NCBI RefSeq assembly: GCF_000685075.1
Contig: NZ_BAYD01000067.1
Coordinates: forward strand, 1 to 52,691
DNA: 52,691 bases
DNA from: Paraburkholderia oxyphila NBRC 105797
GTDB lineage: Bacteria; Pseudomonadota; Gammaproteobacteria; Burkholderiales; Burkholderiaceae
Reading direction: 5' to 3'
The notes under the pieces are model-generated. The model made no database searches. It saw only the letters and a list, made by a program, of their open reading frames with translations, and was not told where the DNA came from. Numbering within the stretch: the stretch's first letter is position 1; each line of letters starts with the position of its first letter. Made by a program: the position numbers and the translations under genes. This document shows, in pieces, positions 24,502-33,852 of this stretch.

Positions 24502-24719
24502 ACCAACCTCCAGGTCGCAACGAATCGTTGACTTGGAAAAGCCTTCAGACAACAGGGCTGGGCGGCAAGAATCCGCCGTTTGCTGTTCCGTATTGGGGAA
24601 GACCTACTCAGCGACGAACCGGTCGCGCGAACGCGGCGGAGTGGTCGAGCCTGCTGCTCATCTGGAAGTCAGATCGCGATAGACGTGGGCCTGGAGCGGC
24701 CCCATGCAGGCAAAGTCGC

Positions 24720-25883
24720 CTAGGTTTTTGGCGACGCCGCGTTGAGGAACTCGATAGCAATCTCACTTACTCGTTCGGGTGCCTCCTGTTGTACCCAATG
24801 ACCAGCGTTTTTGATAATTTCGAATCTCTCAAGCCTCGAGCACGCACCTGCTCGCATCTTCTCCACAGCACCGGGCCTGCGGAACATGCCCCAATCGCTT
24901 TCTCCAGCTATGTAGCACGATGGAACGTCAATCGCTTTTCCAGAAAACAGTTCAAGCTCCGTTCTGCCAATTTCACCGGTATAGCATCTGAACCATTGCA
25001 CTGCACCCTGAAAACTTGTGCGTTCGAACTCTTCACTATAAAACTTGAGCTCAGAATCAGTCAGCCATTTACAGCTTGCTATTTGATCCGTCGATGGCAT
25101 ATAGGGCGCCACCGTCTCCGGCATCGTCGCCTCCATGTCCATGTAGTAGTACGCGGGAACCTTAGCGAGCTCTTCTGCTGAAAACGCAGCAAGCGGTTGA
25201 GGCTTATTCTCCTTCCAGTCCGCGCTTTTAACGTGAAAGTATGCACGCAGGAAATCATGCAAACCCTGAGGACAGTTCATCATATCGTCATTTGCCCACC
25301 GAGACCCGAAATACACCTGATTGTCCTTGCGTGGACGCGGAAGCGACGCGAGATCTAAATAGATCTTCGATGACAAATTCCAACCCCCTGGGGACTCGTC
25401 AACCGTGTCGAATGGCAAATCCGGCGCACCGGCAAACGGAACACTCAACAGAACCAGCTTCCGGAAGAAATCGGGCCGAACCAACGTGCAGTATGACGCA
25501 ATGACGGCGCCAAAATCATGTCCAATAACCCCGTCGACCTCACGAATCCCCATCGCCATAGACAAACCGAGCACGTCTCGCGCCATATTGTGCGTTCTGA
25601 ACGCTGCAGGATTCTGATCGTAACTTCCTTTCCATCCCGTCGTCCTTCCGTACCCACGCTGATCAGGCGCAATCACGTGATACCCCGCAGCAGCGAGCGG
25701 CACCATGATTTTCCTCCAGCTATACGCGAGCTCGGGGAACCCATGCAGCAACATCAATACGGGTCGATTGTCATCCTCGAAGCCCGCTTCGAGCACATGG
25801 ACCAACAACCCGTTGTGATTATTCACATAGCGCGACCGAATACCCGACGGCAATACAATTTCACTCAAGTTTTCTGACTTCAT
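24720..25883 (-). CDS. Alpha/beta hydrolase, epoxide-hydrolase type
   Basis: A 387-residue alpha/beta hydrolase. It has the oxyanion motif HGFPE (48-52), the nucleophile D123 in GHDFGAV, cap-domain tyrosines (YYYMDME), and the base His in KNAGHWVQQEAP near the C-terminus. An Asp nucleophile with cap Tyr residues fits soluble epoxide hydrolases, which open epoxides to diols. No signal peptide. The ATG at 25883 has GGAG 8 bases upstream. Single gene, lower in GC than its surroundings, consistent with transfer. A haloalkane-type activity is less likely because HDF-G rather than HDW-G follows the strand. Confidence 0.85.
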   Translation of the reverse strand: MKSENLSEIVLPSGIRSRYVNNHNGLLVHVLEAGFEDDNRPVLMLLHGFPELAYSWRKIMVPLAAAGYHVIAPDQRGYGRTTGWKGSYDQNPAAFRTHNMARDVLGLSMAMGIREVDGVIGHDFGAVIASYCTLVRPDFFRKLVLLSVPFAGAPDLPFDTVDESPGGWNLSSKIYLDLASLPRPRKDNQVYFGSRWANDDMMNCPQGLHDFLRAYFHVKSADWKENKPQPLAAFSAEELAKVPAYYYMDMEATMPETVAPYMPSTDQIASCKWLTDSELKFYSEEFERTSFQGAVQWFRCYTGEIGRTELELFSGKAIDVPSCYIAGESDWGMFRRPGAVEKMRAGACSRLERFEIIKNAGHWVQQEAPERVSEIAIEFLNAASPKT

Positions 25884-26772
25884 ACCTGCGCTCCAATACA
25901 GATTGCTGGAACTGACACCGAGAGCCATTTGTGTTCCCGGCTACTCCGCAATGTAGCGTGTGGCCGTGGCACAAACCTATGTGGAATTATGGCGCTGAAG
26001 CCAAGACAAGCATGCTGGCATACCAGTGAAACACCGTGGAAGCCTGCTTTTGGAGATAACATCCATTCCTGACAGGAATAAATCCTGAAATACATCGCGA
26101 TACGTGGTGAATCGATGCTGGATTTTGCGCGTACGCCGAATTTCCATAGATAGTTTCGTGCAGCATAGTCACGTCGCGCTGCCATACACGAAGCGTTTCT
26201 CAACCTTGCGTGTCTCTTGTTCTTCTGCGCCGCCATTCAGCGTGCCCAGGAGTCTTTGTAAAACCGTCTCCAGGGCGTCCATGTCTCACTGTTTCCTTGT
26301 CTCAGTTCGCCGGATTCGTGGCCACGAACGGCGGCGGGCGGAATAACAGCTATTCCGTACGAGACTAGCGTGACGTGATACGCGCGGTGGTCCAGATATT
26401 GAAGCGTGATAGATGGATCAGCGTCGCGCCGCGAACACCAGGAAAAGGTGAAATCACGCGCCTTGAGACAACCGATGAGCCGAAAGAGCTTTAAGTTTGC
26501 CTTTAAAGGGCTGAAAAATGCCATGAAACTGGCTGAACCTTGCAACCACGAAAGGCGGAAACGCGATGGGCAGTCCCGACGCATCTTCTTTCGAGTTCAC
26601 TTGACAACGATGTTTCTGGCAACGATTCCCGATTGTTTGCGCACTGGGATTTCTCATTTCGGCCTGGACATCTGGATTTTTGATGTGGGTCTCGTAATCT
26701 TGCGTCAACGGTTGGTGTTGCATTTGGTTGCTATCCAAGCGGTTACCACCTCTTTTTATTTTGGAGCCCACT
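25884..26772. other. Gene-free stretch upstream of two small exported proteins
   Basis: About 890 bases with no supported gene; a frame at 26406-26813 lacks any domain. Contains the palindrome at 26339-26357. Confidence 0.4.
26339..26357. promoter_or_regulatory. Palindrome CGGAATA-N5-TATTCCG (second copy)
   Basis: Reads CGGAATAACAGCTATTCCG. Arms and spacing equal those at 22639-22657; only two of the five central bases differ. Lies between the divergent epoxide-hydrolase-like gene and the small exported proteins. Confidence 0.5.
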
Positions 26773-27045
26773 ATGAAGATTCGTCTCGTACCCGTTTTTC
26801 TGATTGCGGTTAGTACCGTATTTGCTGCTCCTGCCTTCGCGAGCGGCTATGGACCGGCGCCATTCTACAACCCGGCAGTGGGTGCCCCGGCGTCGCAGCG
26901 AGGGCAGAACCTGCAAACTGTCGGGGCGGAGCGGGCTGACGCTACAGACGCGCAAAGCGGATACGGTGGCGTGGTCGCGGGAAAGCACGAGTCGGGTGGA
27001 CGGATTTCCCGGGCTTGGCATGTGGACCCTTTTGGACGTCACTAA
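26773..27045 (+). CDS. Small exported protein, tandem copy 1
   Basis: A 90-residue protein with a clear Sec signal peptide (about 1-23, cleavage after AFA). A mature part rich in Gly, Ala and Pro follows, starting SGYGPAPFYNPAVGAPASQR. No cysteines and no known catalytic motif. Such small exported proteins are common and uncharacterised in Burkholderiales. TTGGAG precedes the ATG. It is followed 154 bases later by a paralogue whose first mature stretch is identical. Confidence 0.75.
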   Translation: MKIRLVPVFLIAVSTVFAAPAFASGYGPAPFYNPAVGAPASQRGQNLQTVGAERADATDAQSGYGGVVAGKHESGGRISRAWHVDPFGRH

Positions 27046-27199
27046 AGCCAGTTCTACCGGACGTCAGAGTCGGGTTGAGACGAATGGGCAGGATTTTGCG
27101 CCTTCGTGCGTAGTACCGGAGCGGGAAGTATTTGTAGACTGGAATCCAGATTTAGCGCTTCCCGACGGAAGTACCTTTGAACGATCTCTCGGAGATTAA

Positions 27200-27475
27200 A
27201 TGATGAAAGCAAAGCTTGTTGTTTCCTTCCTCGTCGCAGTATCGGCGGTTGTTGCAGCACCGGCGTTCGCGAGCGGCTATGGACCGGCGCCATTTTACAA
27301 CCCGGCGGTGGGTGCACCTGCGTCACAGCGAGGGCAGAATGTGCAAACTGTCGCCGCCGAGCGGGCTGAAGGTAGTGACGCGCAAAGCGCATACGGTGGC
27401 GTGACATCGGAAGTCCACGAGTCGGGTGGACGGGTGTCTCGGGCGTCGCATGTTGACCTGTTCTGGCATCACTGA
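27200..27475 (+). CDS. Small exported protein, tandem copy 2
   Basis: A 91-residue paralogue of the preceding gene: signal peptide to about residue 24, then the same SGYGPAPFYNPAVGAPASQR opening and a similar ESGGRVSRASHVD ending. GGAGATTAA precedes the ATG. DNA of the mature region is nearly identical between the copies apart from third positions, pointing to a fairly recent tandem duplication. Function unknown. Confidence 0.75.
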   Translation: MMKAKLVVSFLVAVSAVVAAPAFASGYGPAPFYNPAVGAPASQRGQNVQTVAAERAEGSDAQSAYGGVTSEVHESGGRVSRASHVDLFWHH

Positions 27476-27482
27476 AGTTTGG

Positions 27483-28559
27483 TCAGGTTTGGGGGCCGTC
27501 ACCGATTGCGAGATTGAATCTCGCTCGCAATTGGGTCGCCCCGGAGGTTATGGCGTTCCGTCGCTCGCATAGCCGCCTTTGAAGGAACAGGATCACGTCT
27601 TCAATAAGCGGAGGATGAGACTTCAATTCGTAATGGACGACATCGCTATGACGCGCCGTTTCAACGGGAACCCCCGCCGCAGTCAGTTTTGCTGCGTAGG
27701 CTTCCACTTCCAGGCAGACCGGACCGGACGCGGCATAGGCCAGCAGCGCCGGCGGCAGGCCCCCGAGTCTTCGTGACTCGATGGGAGCTGTGTACGGATG
27801 CATCCGGAGGGCGACATCCGGAAGATAGGCGTGGAAATTGCGTGCGCACGCTTGTTGAGCTAGATCCTCGACATGACCATGCGCTGATGGGGCGCGGCGA
27901 GTGAGACTGGGATCGAGAAGCGGTTCGATGAGCACTTGCGCCTTAATATCATATTCGTTTCGATCCCGAGCAATCGCCGCAACACTCGCAGCGATGCTTC
28001 CACCGGCGTCGTGTCCCGCCACAGCGATACGCGTTGGATCTGCGCCGTAAGCGCGCGCGTGATTTGTAGCCCACGTCAGAGCGATGTAAGCATCTTCTGG
28101 TGCAGCGGGAAAGGGGAACCTTGGGGCTAGGGAATACTCTACAGATACCACCCAGGCCGGGACTTGCCGGGCGATATGCGACACGAGATTATCGGCTTCG
28201 TCGAGATCCCCCGCCGCGAACCCGCCGCCATGGAGATAGATCACTACCGGAAGCATCCGCTTCTCGCAAATCGGTCGATAGCTACGTAGCGTTAATGGTT
28301 TTACGTATCCACGGACTATCACGTCGCCAACTTTCAATTCAGGCTTCAACGGATGTTTTCCTACGTCAACGACACGACTGGTGCGCCAAGAGAGATTCTG
28401 TCTTCGTCCTAAAACGTAGACGCGCAAGAGGCATTCAACGTCATTCGCCAAGGGAAGAATCGTTATATGCGTCGATTGTACCCGCGTACTGCGATGCCCG
28501 TCGGTGCGCAATTCCCACTGATACCTTCTCGTGCGCGGGAACTGCCGATGCAAAGCCAT
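27483..28559 (-). CDS. HSL-type alpha/beta hydrolase with altered catalytic residues
   Basis: About 358 residues of the hormone-sensitive-lipase (alpha/beta hydrolase 3) family. The oxyanion motif HGGGF is intact. The nucleophile elbow usually reads GDSAGG but here is GHDAGG, so Asp stands where Ser is expected. The usual FDPLRDE acid segment reads SGPVCLE, losing the Asp; the His (VVHYE) remains. It may have a different chemistry, for example an Asp nucleophile as in epoxide hydrolases, or be a non-catalytic binding protein. It follows the benzaldehyde dehydrogenase gene by about 33 bases and ends the mandelate operon. Start uncertain: ATG 28559 or TTG 28580. Confidence 0.75.
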   Translation of the reverse strand: MALHRQFPRTRRYQWELRTDGHRSTRVQSTHITILPLANDVECLLRVYVLGRRQNLSWRTSRVVDVGKHPLKPELKVGDVIVRGYVKPLTLRSYRPICEKRMLPVVIYLHGGGFAAGDLDEADNLVSHIARQVPAWVVSVEYSLAPRFPFPAAPEDAYIALTWATNHARAYGADPTRIAVAGHDAGGSIAASVAAIARDRNEYDIKAQVLIEPLLDPSLTRRAPSAHGHVEDLAQQACARNFHAYLPDVALRMHPYTAPIESRRLGGLPPALLAYAASGPVCLEVEAYAAKLTAAGVPVETARHSDVVHYELKSHPPLIEDVILFLQRRLCERRNAITSGATQLRARFNLAIGDGPQT

Positions 28560-28592
28560 CAAATTGCTTGCACCGGACAATTCCTCAAAGTA

Positions 28593-30056
28593 TTAGAACG
28601 GGTAAGTGATTGGTGCGTGAAGAGCACTTATCCACTGCGTTTGTGTAAACTCGTGGAAGTTGGCTGCTCCCCCAAATCGGCTGCCGTTACCCGATGCGCC
28701 CATACCGCCGAAAGGTACATGGAACTCGTTGTTGACCGTCTGGTCATTGATGTGAACCATCCCAGACTTGATTCGCGATGACAGCGCCAACCCTCGTGCT
28801 AGCGAGCGGGTATGCACAGCGGCCGCGAGGCCAAACGGAGACCCGTTAGCCAGGTCGACTGCTTCGTCATCGGTGTCGAAGACGGTTATAGGAGCCACTG
28901 GTCCGAAGATCTCATCCTGGAACGCAGGCATGTCGGGGGTCACGCCGGACAGTACGGTTGGCTGATAGAACAGATTCGCATATTCGCCACCGGCGCGCAG
29001 CGTCGCGCCAGCCGCAACACTCCTACGTACAATGTCGTCGATCCTGTTCCGCTGCTTGTGGTTGATCAACGGCCCGAGATCGACCTGTTCCGTGTGGGGA
29101 TTTCCAACCCGCAGGGTTTTCGCGCGCGCAGCCAATCTGGCAGCATACTGTTCAACCACAGAGCGATGTACAAGGTGGCGCCCTGTCTGCATGCAGATTT
29201 GTCCCTGGTGAAGGAACGATCCCCAAGCACCGCTCGAACTCGCCGCCTCGATGTCCGCATCGTCGAGGACGATGAGTGCGTTGTTGCCGCCGAGTTCGAG
29301 AGCGACCTTCTTCAGCATCTCCCCACAAATTCTCCCAATCGAGCGCCCAACGGCTGTTGAACCGGTAAACGAAATCATCCCTACTAGAGGATGACGAACC
29401 AGAGCGTCACCGGCTTCGGCGCCACCGGGTACGACGTGGAGAACACCCGCCGGCAATCCTGCGTCCTCGAAGACCTTCGCGAGCAGCAGGCCGCCCGCCA
29501 CCGCGCTCTGGGGGTCTGGTTTGAGGACTACGGCGTTCCCGACGGCAAGCGCCGGTGCCACAGACCGTATCGCCAGGAGGAGCGGAAAGTTCCACGGTGC
29601 GATGACGCCGACCACACCGATGGGCACATGCCGACAAAGATTCATGCGGCCGGGCATTACAGACGGGTAGAAAGCACCGTCTGGTTGCATCAGCATGGCC
29701 GCTGCTGCGAGCAATTGCTCATACGTCGCGTGCAACTCCCACTGCGCTTTCGCTTGCGTCGAGCCGCACTCGCGAATATTCCATTCGTTGATTTCCGACC
29801 CTCGCTCCTTGAGCAGCCTGGCTGCTTCGCGCAATACCGCAGCGCGCTGGTCGAACGGTGTCGATGCCCATGCTGACTGGGCGCGTACTGCAGATTGTGC
29901 TGCTCGCTCTACGTCCTGAGCGTTCCCGAGTCCCACGTTGCCAAGGGTTTCTCCCGTTGACGGTTCGACAACCGGCGAAGACCCGCCTATCGCCGGTCTC
30001 CATCCGTCGGAGAAAATGCGGTTATCCCATTCCTCGTTTTGCTTGACGATATTCAT
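28593..30056 (-). CDS. Benzaldehyde dehydrogenase (NAD+), XylC-like
   Basis: A 487-residue aldehyde dehydrogenase. Visible: the cofactor segment VIAPWNFPLLLAIRSVAPALAVGNAVVLKPD, FTGSTAVGRSIG, the catalytic Glu in ALELGGNN, the catalytic Cys in GQICMQTGR, and QDEIFGPV. The sequence resembles benzaldehyde/vanillin dehydrogenases. In the mandelate pathway it oxidises benzaldehyde, made by MdlC, to benzoate. It lies 48 bases after the transporter gene and just ahead of the odd hydrolase. No benzoate-degrading genes are in the window, so benzoate must be handled elsewhere. Confidence 0.88.
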   Translation of the reverse strand: MNIVKQNEEWDNRIFSDGWRPAIGGSSPVVEPSTGETLGNVGLGNAQDVERAAQSAVRAQSAWASTPFDQRAAVLREAARLLKERGSEINEWNIRECGSTQAKAQWELHATYEQLLAAAAMLMQPDGAFYPSVMPGRMNLCRHVPIGVVGVIAPWNFPLLLAIRSVAPALAVGNAVVLKPDPQSAVAGGLLLAKVFEDAGLPAGVLHVVPGGAEAGDALVRHPLVGMISFTGSTAVGRSIGRICGEMLKKVALELGGNNALIVLDDADIEAASSSGAWGSFLHQGQICMQTGRHLVHRSVVEQYAARLAARAKTLRVGNPHTEQVDLGPLINHKQRNRIDDIVRRSVAAGATLRAGGEYANLFYQPTVLSGVTPDMPAFQDEIFGPVAPITVFDTDDEAVDLANGSPFGLAAAVHTRSLARGLALSSRIKSGMVHINDQTVNNEFHVPFGGMGASGNGSRFGGAANFHEFTQTQWISALHAPITYPF

Positions 30057-30104
30057 GCTGTCCTCTTTTCGAATAGAGCCGTTCAGACGAAAAAGAAATG
30101 TTCT

Positions 30105-31460
30105 CTAATCCGGTTGCGTCACGGCCACGGCCACGTCGCTATTCACTGTCTTGCGTGTCTGTGTACTTGAAGTGAGCGCGATCGCCAATGCGGCAACGAC
30201 GCCCGGAACGGCGAACACGACGAAGTTGACGTTTATGGGCAGATTCTGGCTGAACAGATACCCACCCAGCGCTGGGCCTGCGACGGCACCCAATCGGCCA
30301 GCAGCAGCAGCCCAGCCGACCCCTGTCGAGCGAATGCTCGCGGGATAGAACAAGGAGGCGAACGAATGCACGATGCACAAGGTGCCAATGGTGGTGGCTC
30401 CTGCAAGCATCAGCAAGATGTCGAGAACGATCGGAGTTTGCTTGTATCCAATCAAACTGATCGATGCAGCTGCAATACCGAAGAAGAGAATCAAAGTGCC
30501 TTTCCCGCCCCACCGGTCCGCAAGCCAGCCACTCAGGAGACCACCGATGACTGCACCAAAGTTCAGTGTAACCAGGAAGGTCAGGCTTGAGCCGAGTGTG
30601 TATCCATTGGCCGTCATCAGCTTCGGCAACCACGTACTCAGCCCATAGACCATCAGCATACACATGCCGAAGGCAATCCAGATCAGCAGCGTGTTCCGCC
30701 CGCGACCGTCTTCAAAAATGCGAAGCGCACGCGATTTGGCATGGTTTGTGGACGGTGCAGAACCCGTCGACGCCAACAATTCCGCAGTGCCGTTGTAGCC
30801 CGGAGCGAGTTTGCGCAGAAGGCGGTCTGCTTCCGCGAACATCCGGTTCGACAACAAAAAGGCAACCGACTCCGGGAGCCACCTGACCAGAATCGGCAAT
30901 GCAAACAGAGGCAGCGCTGCGACGAAGAAGTTCGCACGCCAGCCGAAGGACGGCGTAATCATTTTGCTCGTCAGCGCGGCGACAATACCGCCGACCGAAA
31001 AGAAGCTCAACATGGCCGTAACCATAATGTTGCGCCTTGATCGGGGCGACATTTCGGTCATCAGTGCGACGATGTTCGGAATCATCCCGCCCAAGCCGAT
31101 ACCGGTAAAGAGCCGGCAGAAAATGAACTGGGTGGGGCTTTCGCAGAATCCGTTGGCCAGTCCTGCCAAGCCAATAACGACAAGGCAGGCGATAATCAAC
31201 CTCCGTCGGCCGAAACGGTCGGCCGAACTTCCCAGTGTGAGCGCGCCTATCATCATGCCAAATAGTGCGCTGCTCCCGATGATCCCCGCCGTGACCGCGG
31301 ACAGTTTCCATTCTGTCATCAGCGTGGGGAGCACGGAGCCGTAGACAACCAGGTCATAGCCATCGAAAAGCATAAGCATCGAGCCCCAGCAAAGAATCAT
31401 CAGGTGGAACGAGTTGACGCGCGATTCCTCGACGACACTGTCGACGATGTTGATGCTCAT
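30105..31460 (-). CDS. MFS transporter, aromatic acid:H+ symporter (AAHS) type
   Basis: A 451-residue, 12-segment transporter with the AAHS signature LMLFDGYDLVVYGSVLPTL and GSSADRFGRRR. AAHS porters import benzoate, 4-hydroxybenzoate and related acids with protons. Placed between mdlA and the benzaldehyde dehydrogenase, it most likely imports mandelate or benzoylformate. The ATG at 31460 has GGAG 7 bases upstream. Confidence 0.88.
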   Translation of the reverse strand: MSINIVDSVVEESRVNSFHLMILCWGSMLMLFDGYDLVVYGSVLPTLMTEWKLSAVTAGIIGSSALFGMMIGALTLGSSADRFGRRRLIIACLVVIGLAGLANGFCESPTQFIFCRLFTGIGLGGMIPNIVALMTEMSPRSRRNIMVTAMLSFFSVGGIVAALTSKMITPSFGWRANFFVAALPLFALPILVRWLPESVAFLLSNRMFAEADRLLRKLAPGYNGTAELLASTGSAPSTNHAKSRALRIFEDGRGRNTLLIWIAFGMCMLMVYGLSTWLPKLMTANGYTLGSSLTFLVTLNFGAVIGGLLSGWLADRWGGKGTLILFFGIAAASISLIGYKQTPIVLDILLMLAGATTIGTLCIVHSFASLFYPASIRSTGVGWAAAAGRLGAVAGPALGGYLFSQNLPINVNFVVFAVPGVVAALAIALTSSTQTRKTVNSDVAVAVTQPD

Positions 31461-31576
31461 GAATGTCTCCAAGATTATAAAAATTCGCCGCCTTTAAAGT
31501 AGCGTCTATAAATTAGTTATTCTAATTGAATTATTTATGTTCTGACTTGATTTGTATCTGCGCCAGCCATCCCTTA

Positions 31577-32656
31577 TCAAACGATGTACCGCTCGATCTC
31601 TTGCTCTTTCCAGACGATGCCTGCGCCGGACACCTCGCCGAAGTGAGCCTGCCCGTCCTTGAACTTGAGCGTTGGTTCCAGGATGGGGCCGGCAAGGTCC
31701 ATTCGCTCAAGCCAGTGGCAGGTAGGGCTGACAGACAGAAGATGGGCGCTAAACTCCTGGAAAATATGGCTAGAAATCGGCAAATGATTTTGCTCAGCAA
31801 GCGCGGACGCACGAATCCACCCGCTCACGCCGCCTATCTTCATCAGGTCGGGCATGCACAGGTCACTCGCACCGGCGGCGATTGCCAAAGCCATCTCATC
31901 AGGACTGAACCAGTTCTCGCCCATTTGGACGGGCACGTTCACAGCCTCACGAATCTTGGCGTGTCCTTGATAGTCCTGTTGCAACGTTGGCTCTTCGATC
32001 CATGACACGCCTTCTTGTTCAAGTGCATGGCCTCGGCGGATCGCCTCCGGGACGGTCAATCCCTGGTTGTAATCCACCAGTATATGAACATCCTCGCCGA
32101 CCGCTTTCCGGATGCTGCGAACGACGTCGAGGTCGCCTTTCAGCGTCGGATATCCGATCTTGGTTTTGATAGCCGTGAACCCCTGCTCGGCTGAGCTCCT
32201 GGCACGCTCCGTCGCAAGGGCGACGCCGTCCATACTATGACTATCGTATGCACGGATAGGCCTTGCGACACCACCCAGAAGCTCTACGAGAGGTAGCCCG
32301 ACAGCTTTCGCTTTCGCGTCCCAAACGGCCATATCAACACCGGCAGTCGCCATGCCGAACAGGCCAGCCTTTCCGAGCAACCTGAATCGTGACTGGAGTA
32401 ACTGGTCGATATGGAACGGAGCGAGCGGCTCTCCGGCGATGACCACCGATAGTTCTTCCACCATGCGTTGTACCGGCTTCAAGGCCAGCGTCGTATAGGT
32501 GAAGAGATATGAATGTCCCACTACGCCTGCATTCGTCTGCAGATCAAGCAGCACCAAGGGCGAGGTAGCTACGGTACCAACCGCGGTTTTAACAGGATAT
32601 TCTAGTGGTACGTTGACGGCTCGCGTGCGCAGCCCTGTGATAAGGACGTCGTTCAT
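31577..32656 (-). CDS. mdlA: Mandelate racemase
   Basis: A 359-residue enolase-superfamily enzyme interconverting R- and S-mandelate. All active-site residues fall at the same numbers as in the Pseudomonas putida enzyme: K164 and K166 (IKTKIGY), metal ligands D195, E221 and E247, the D270-H297 dyad (SSHIFQE) and E317. The sequence also starts with the near-identical VLITGLRTRAVNVPL. The start overlaps the mdlB stop (ATGA), implying coupling. It lets the operon use both enantiomers, since MdlB takes only S-mandelate. Confidence 0.96.
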   Translation of the reverse strand: MNDVLITGLRTRAVNVPLEYPVKTAVGTVATSPLVLLDLQTNAGVVGHSYLFTYTTLALKPVQRMVEELSVVIAGEPLAPFHIDQLLQSRFRLLGKAGLFGMATAGVDMAVWDAKAKAVGLPLVELLGGVARPIRAYDSHSMDGVALATERARSSAEQGFTAIKTKIGYPTLKGDLDVVRSIRKAVGEDVHILVDYNQGLTVPEAIRRGHALEQEGVSWIEEPTLQQDYQGHAKIREAVNVPVQMGENWFSPDEMALAIAAGASDLCMPDLMKIGGVSGWIRASALAEQNHLPISSHIFQEFSAHLLSVSPTCHWLERMDLAGPILEPTLKFKDGQAHFGEVSGAGIVWKEQEIERYIV

Positions 32657-33840
32657 GCGTCTTCCTTGAGTTGGTTTGTGGCGCGGGGCGCAGTCGTGTC
32701 TCGGGTGTCAGCTGACCCGCTGCGCCAGAGATAGTCTTTCGAGAGCCTGGACACGGAAGGACAGCCGATTTGCGCGAGCGTTCTATCGATTTCGTCCCTC
32801 ATGATTTCGAGGACAGCGTCCACCCCGTCCCCTCCTTTGGCCGCAAGCCCATAGAGCGTTGCACGACCGAGCAATACGGCGCTTGCCCCAAGCGCGAGCG
32901 CTTTCACGACATCAGAACCGCGGCGGATACCGCTATCCAGCAGCACCGGCGCCGATATTCGAGCAGTGGTCTCCTCGAGCGTTTCCAGAGGCGCTATAGC
33001 ACTGTCGAGCTGACGACCGCCATGATTGGATAAAATTACGCCGTCTGCGCCGAGTTCGATACAGCGTGCAGCATCTGTGGGTCGGCTAAGCCCCTTGATC
33101 AGAAGCTTGTGGGGCCACAGACTCCGCAACCATCGAAGATCGTCAAAGGAAAAGCTCGCGTCCATCTGACGGCTCATAAGCGCGGCCTGCAATTCCGTGT
33201 CCTGTACCTGATCGCTCGCGAAATTCTCGAGCTTAGGCATGCCATGGCGCATCAGGTCGAAAGACCATCTGGGGTGAAGCGCACCATCGATGATGGTCCG
33301 GACGCTGTACTTCATGGGTAGCCCAAATCCATTCCGGAGATCACGTTCGCGCTTTCCGTTCACCCCCACGTCAGTAGTCAATATCAGTGTCGTATATCCG
33401 GAGTTCAGGGCACGTTTTACCAGCAATTCAGCGAGCTTTCGATGCACCACATAGAGCTGAAACCAAAGCTCGCCGTCGCTTGCCTTGGCGACCGCCTCGA
33501 TCGAGGCGTTCGAGGCGGTAGACAAGGCAAACGGAATGCCGAACCTCGCGGCGGCGCGCGCAAGGACCAAGTCCCCCTTGGGCCAGAAAATTTCGTTCAG
33601 CCCCGTGGGGGCGATAACGACAGGCACGCGCTGGTGCTTGCCCAGCAAATTCGTGGAAATATCGCGCGCGCTGACATCGACGAGACGATGCGGCTGAAAC
33701 CGCACGCTTTCGAATACCCGGCGGTTGTGTTGCAACCCGAACTCGTCCTCCGCGCCGCCCTCCAGATAATCAAATACCATCCGCGGGAGACGCCTTCGCG
33801 CCAGAGTGCGAAAGTCTTCGACATTGACCGGCTTAGTCAT
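32653..33840 (-). CDS. mdlB: (S)-mandelate dehydrogenase
   Basis: A 395-residue FMN-dependent 2-hydroxyacid dehydrogenase of the lactate/glycolate oxidase family, oxidising S-mandelate to benzoylformate and passing electrons to the membrane quinone pool. It shows MVFDYLEGGAEDE, APTGLNEIFWPKGD, the SNHGGRQLDSA active-site segment with catalytic His/Arg, and DSGIRRGSDVVKALALGA at the phosphate site. The middle segment (about residues 175-215) corresponds to the membrane-binding loop of MdlB. Its start is 12 bases after the mdlC stop. Confidence 0.94.
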   Translation of the reverse strand: MTKPVNVEDFRTLARRRLPRMVFDYLEGGAEDEFGLQHNRRVFESVRFQPHRLVDVSARDISTNLLGKHQRVPVVIAPTGLNEIFWPKGDLVLARAAARFGIPFALSTASNASIEAVAKASDGELWFQLYVVHRKLAELLVKRALNSGYTTLILTTDVGVNGKRERDLRNGFGLPMKYSVRTIIDGALHPRWSFDLMRHGMPKLENFASDQVQDTELQAALMSRQMDASFSFDDLRWLRSLWPHKLLIKGLSRPTDAARCIELGADGVILSNHGGRQLDSAIAPLETLEETTARISAPVLLDSGIRRGSDVVKALALGASAVLLGRATLYGLAAKGGDGVDAVLEIMRDEIDRTLAQIGCPSVSRLSKDYLWRSGSADTRDTTAPRATNQLKEDA

Positions 33841-33852
33841 ACACTTTCCCCC

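Noticed and set aside
26406..26813. 135-codon open frame before the small exported proteins
   Set aside because: No domain, poor start, and it overlaps the first exported-protein gene in another frame.
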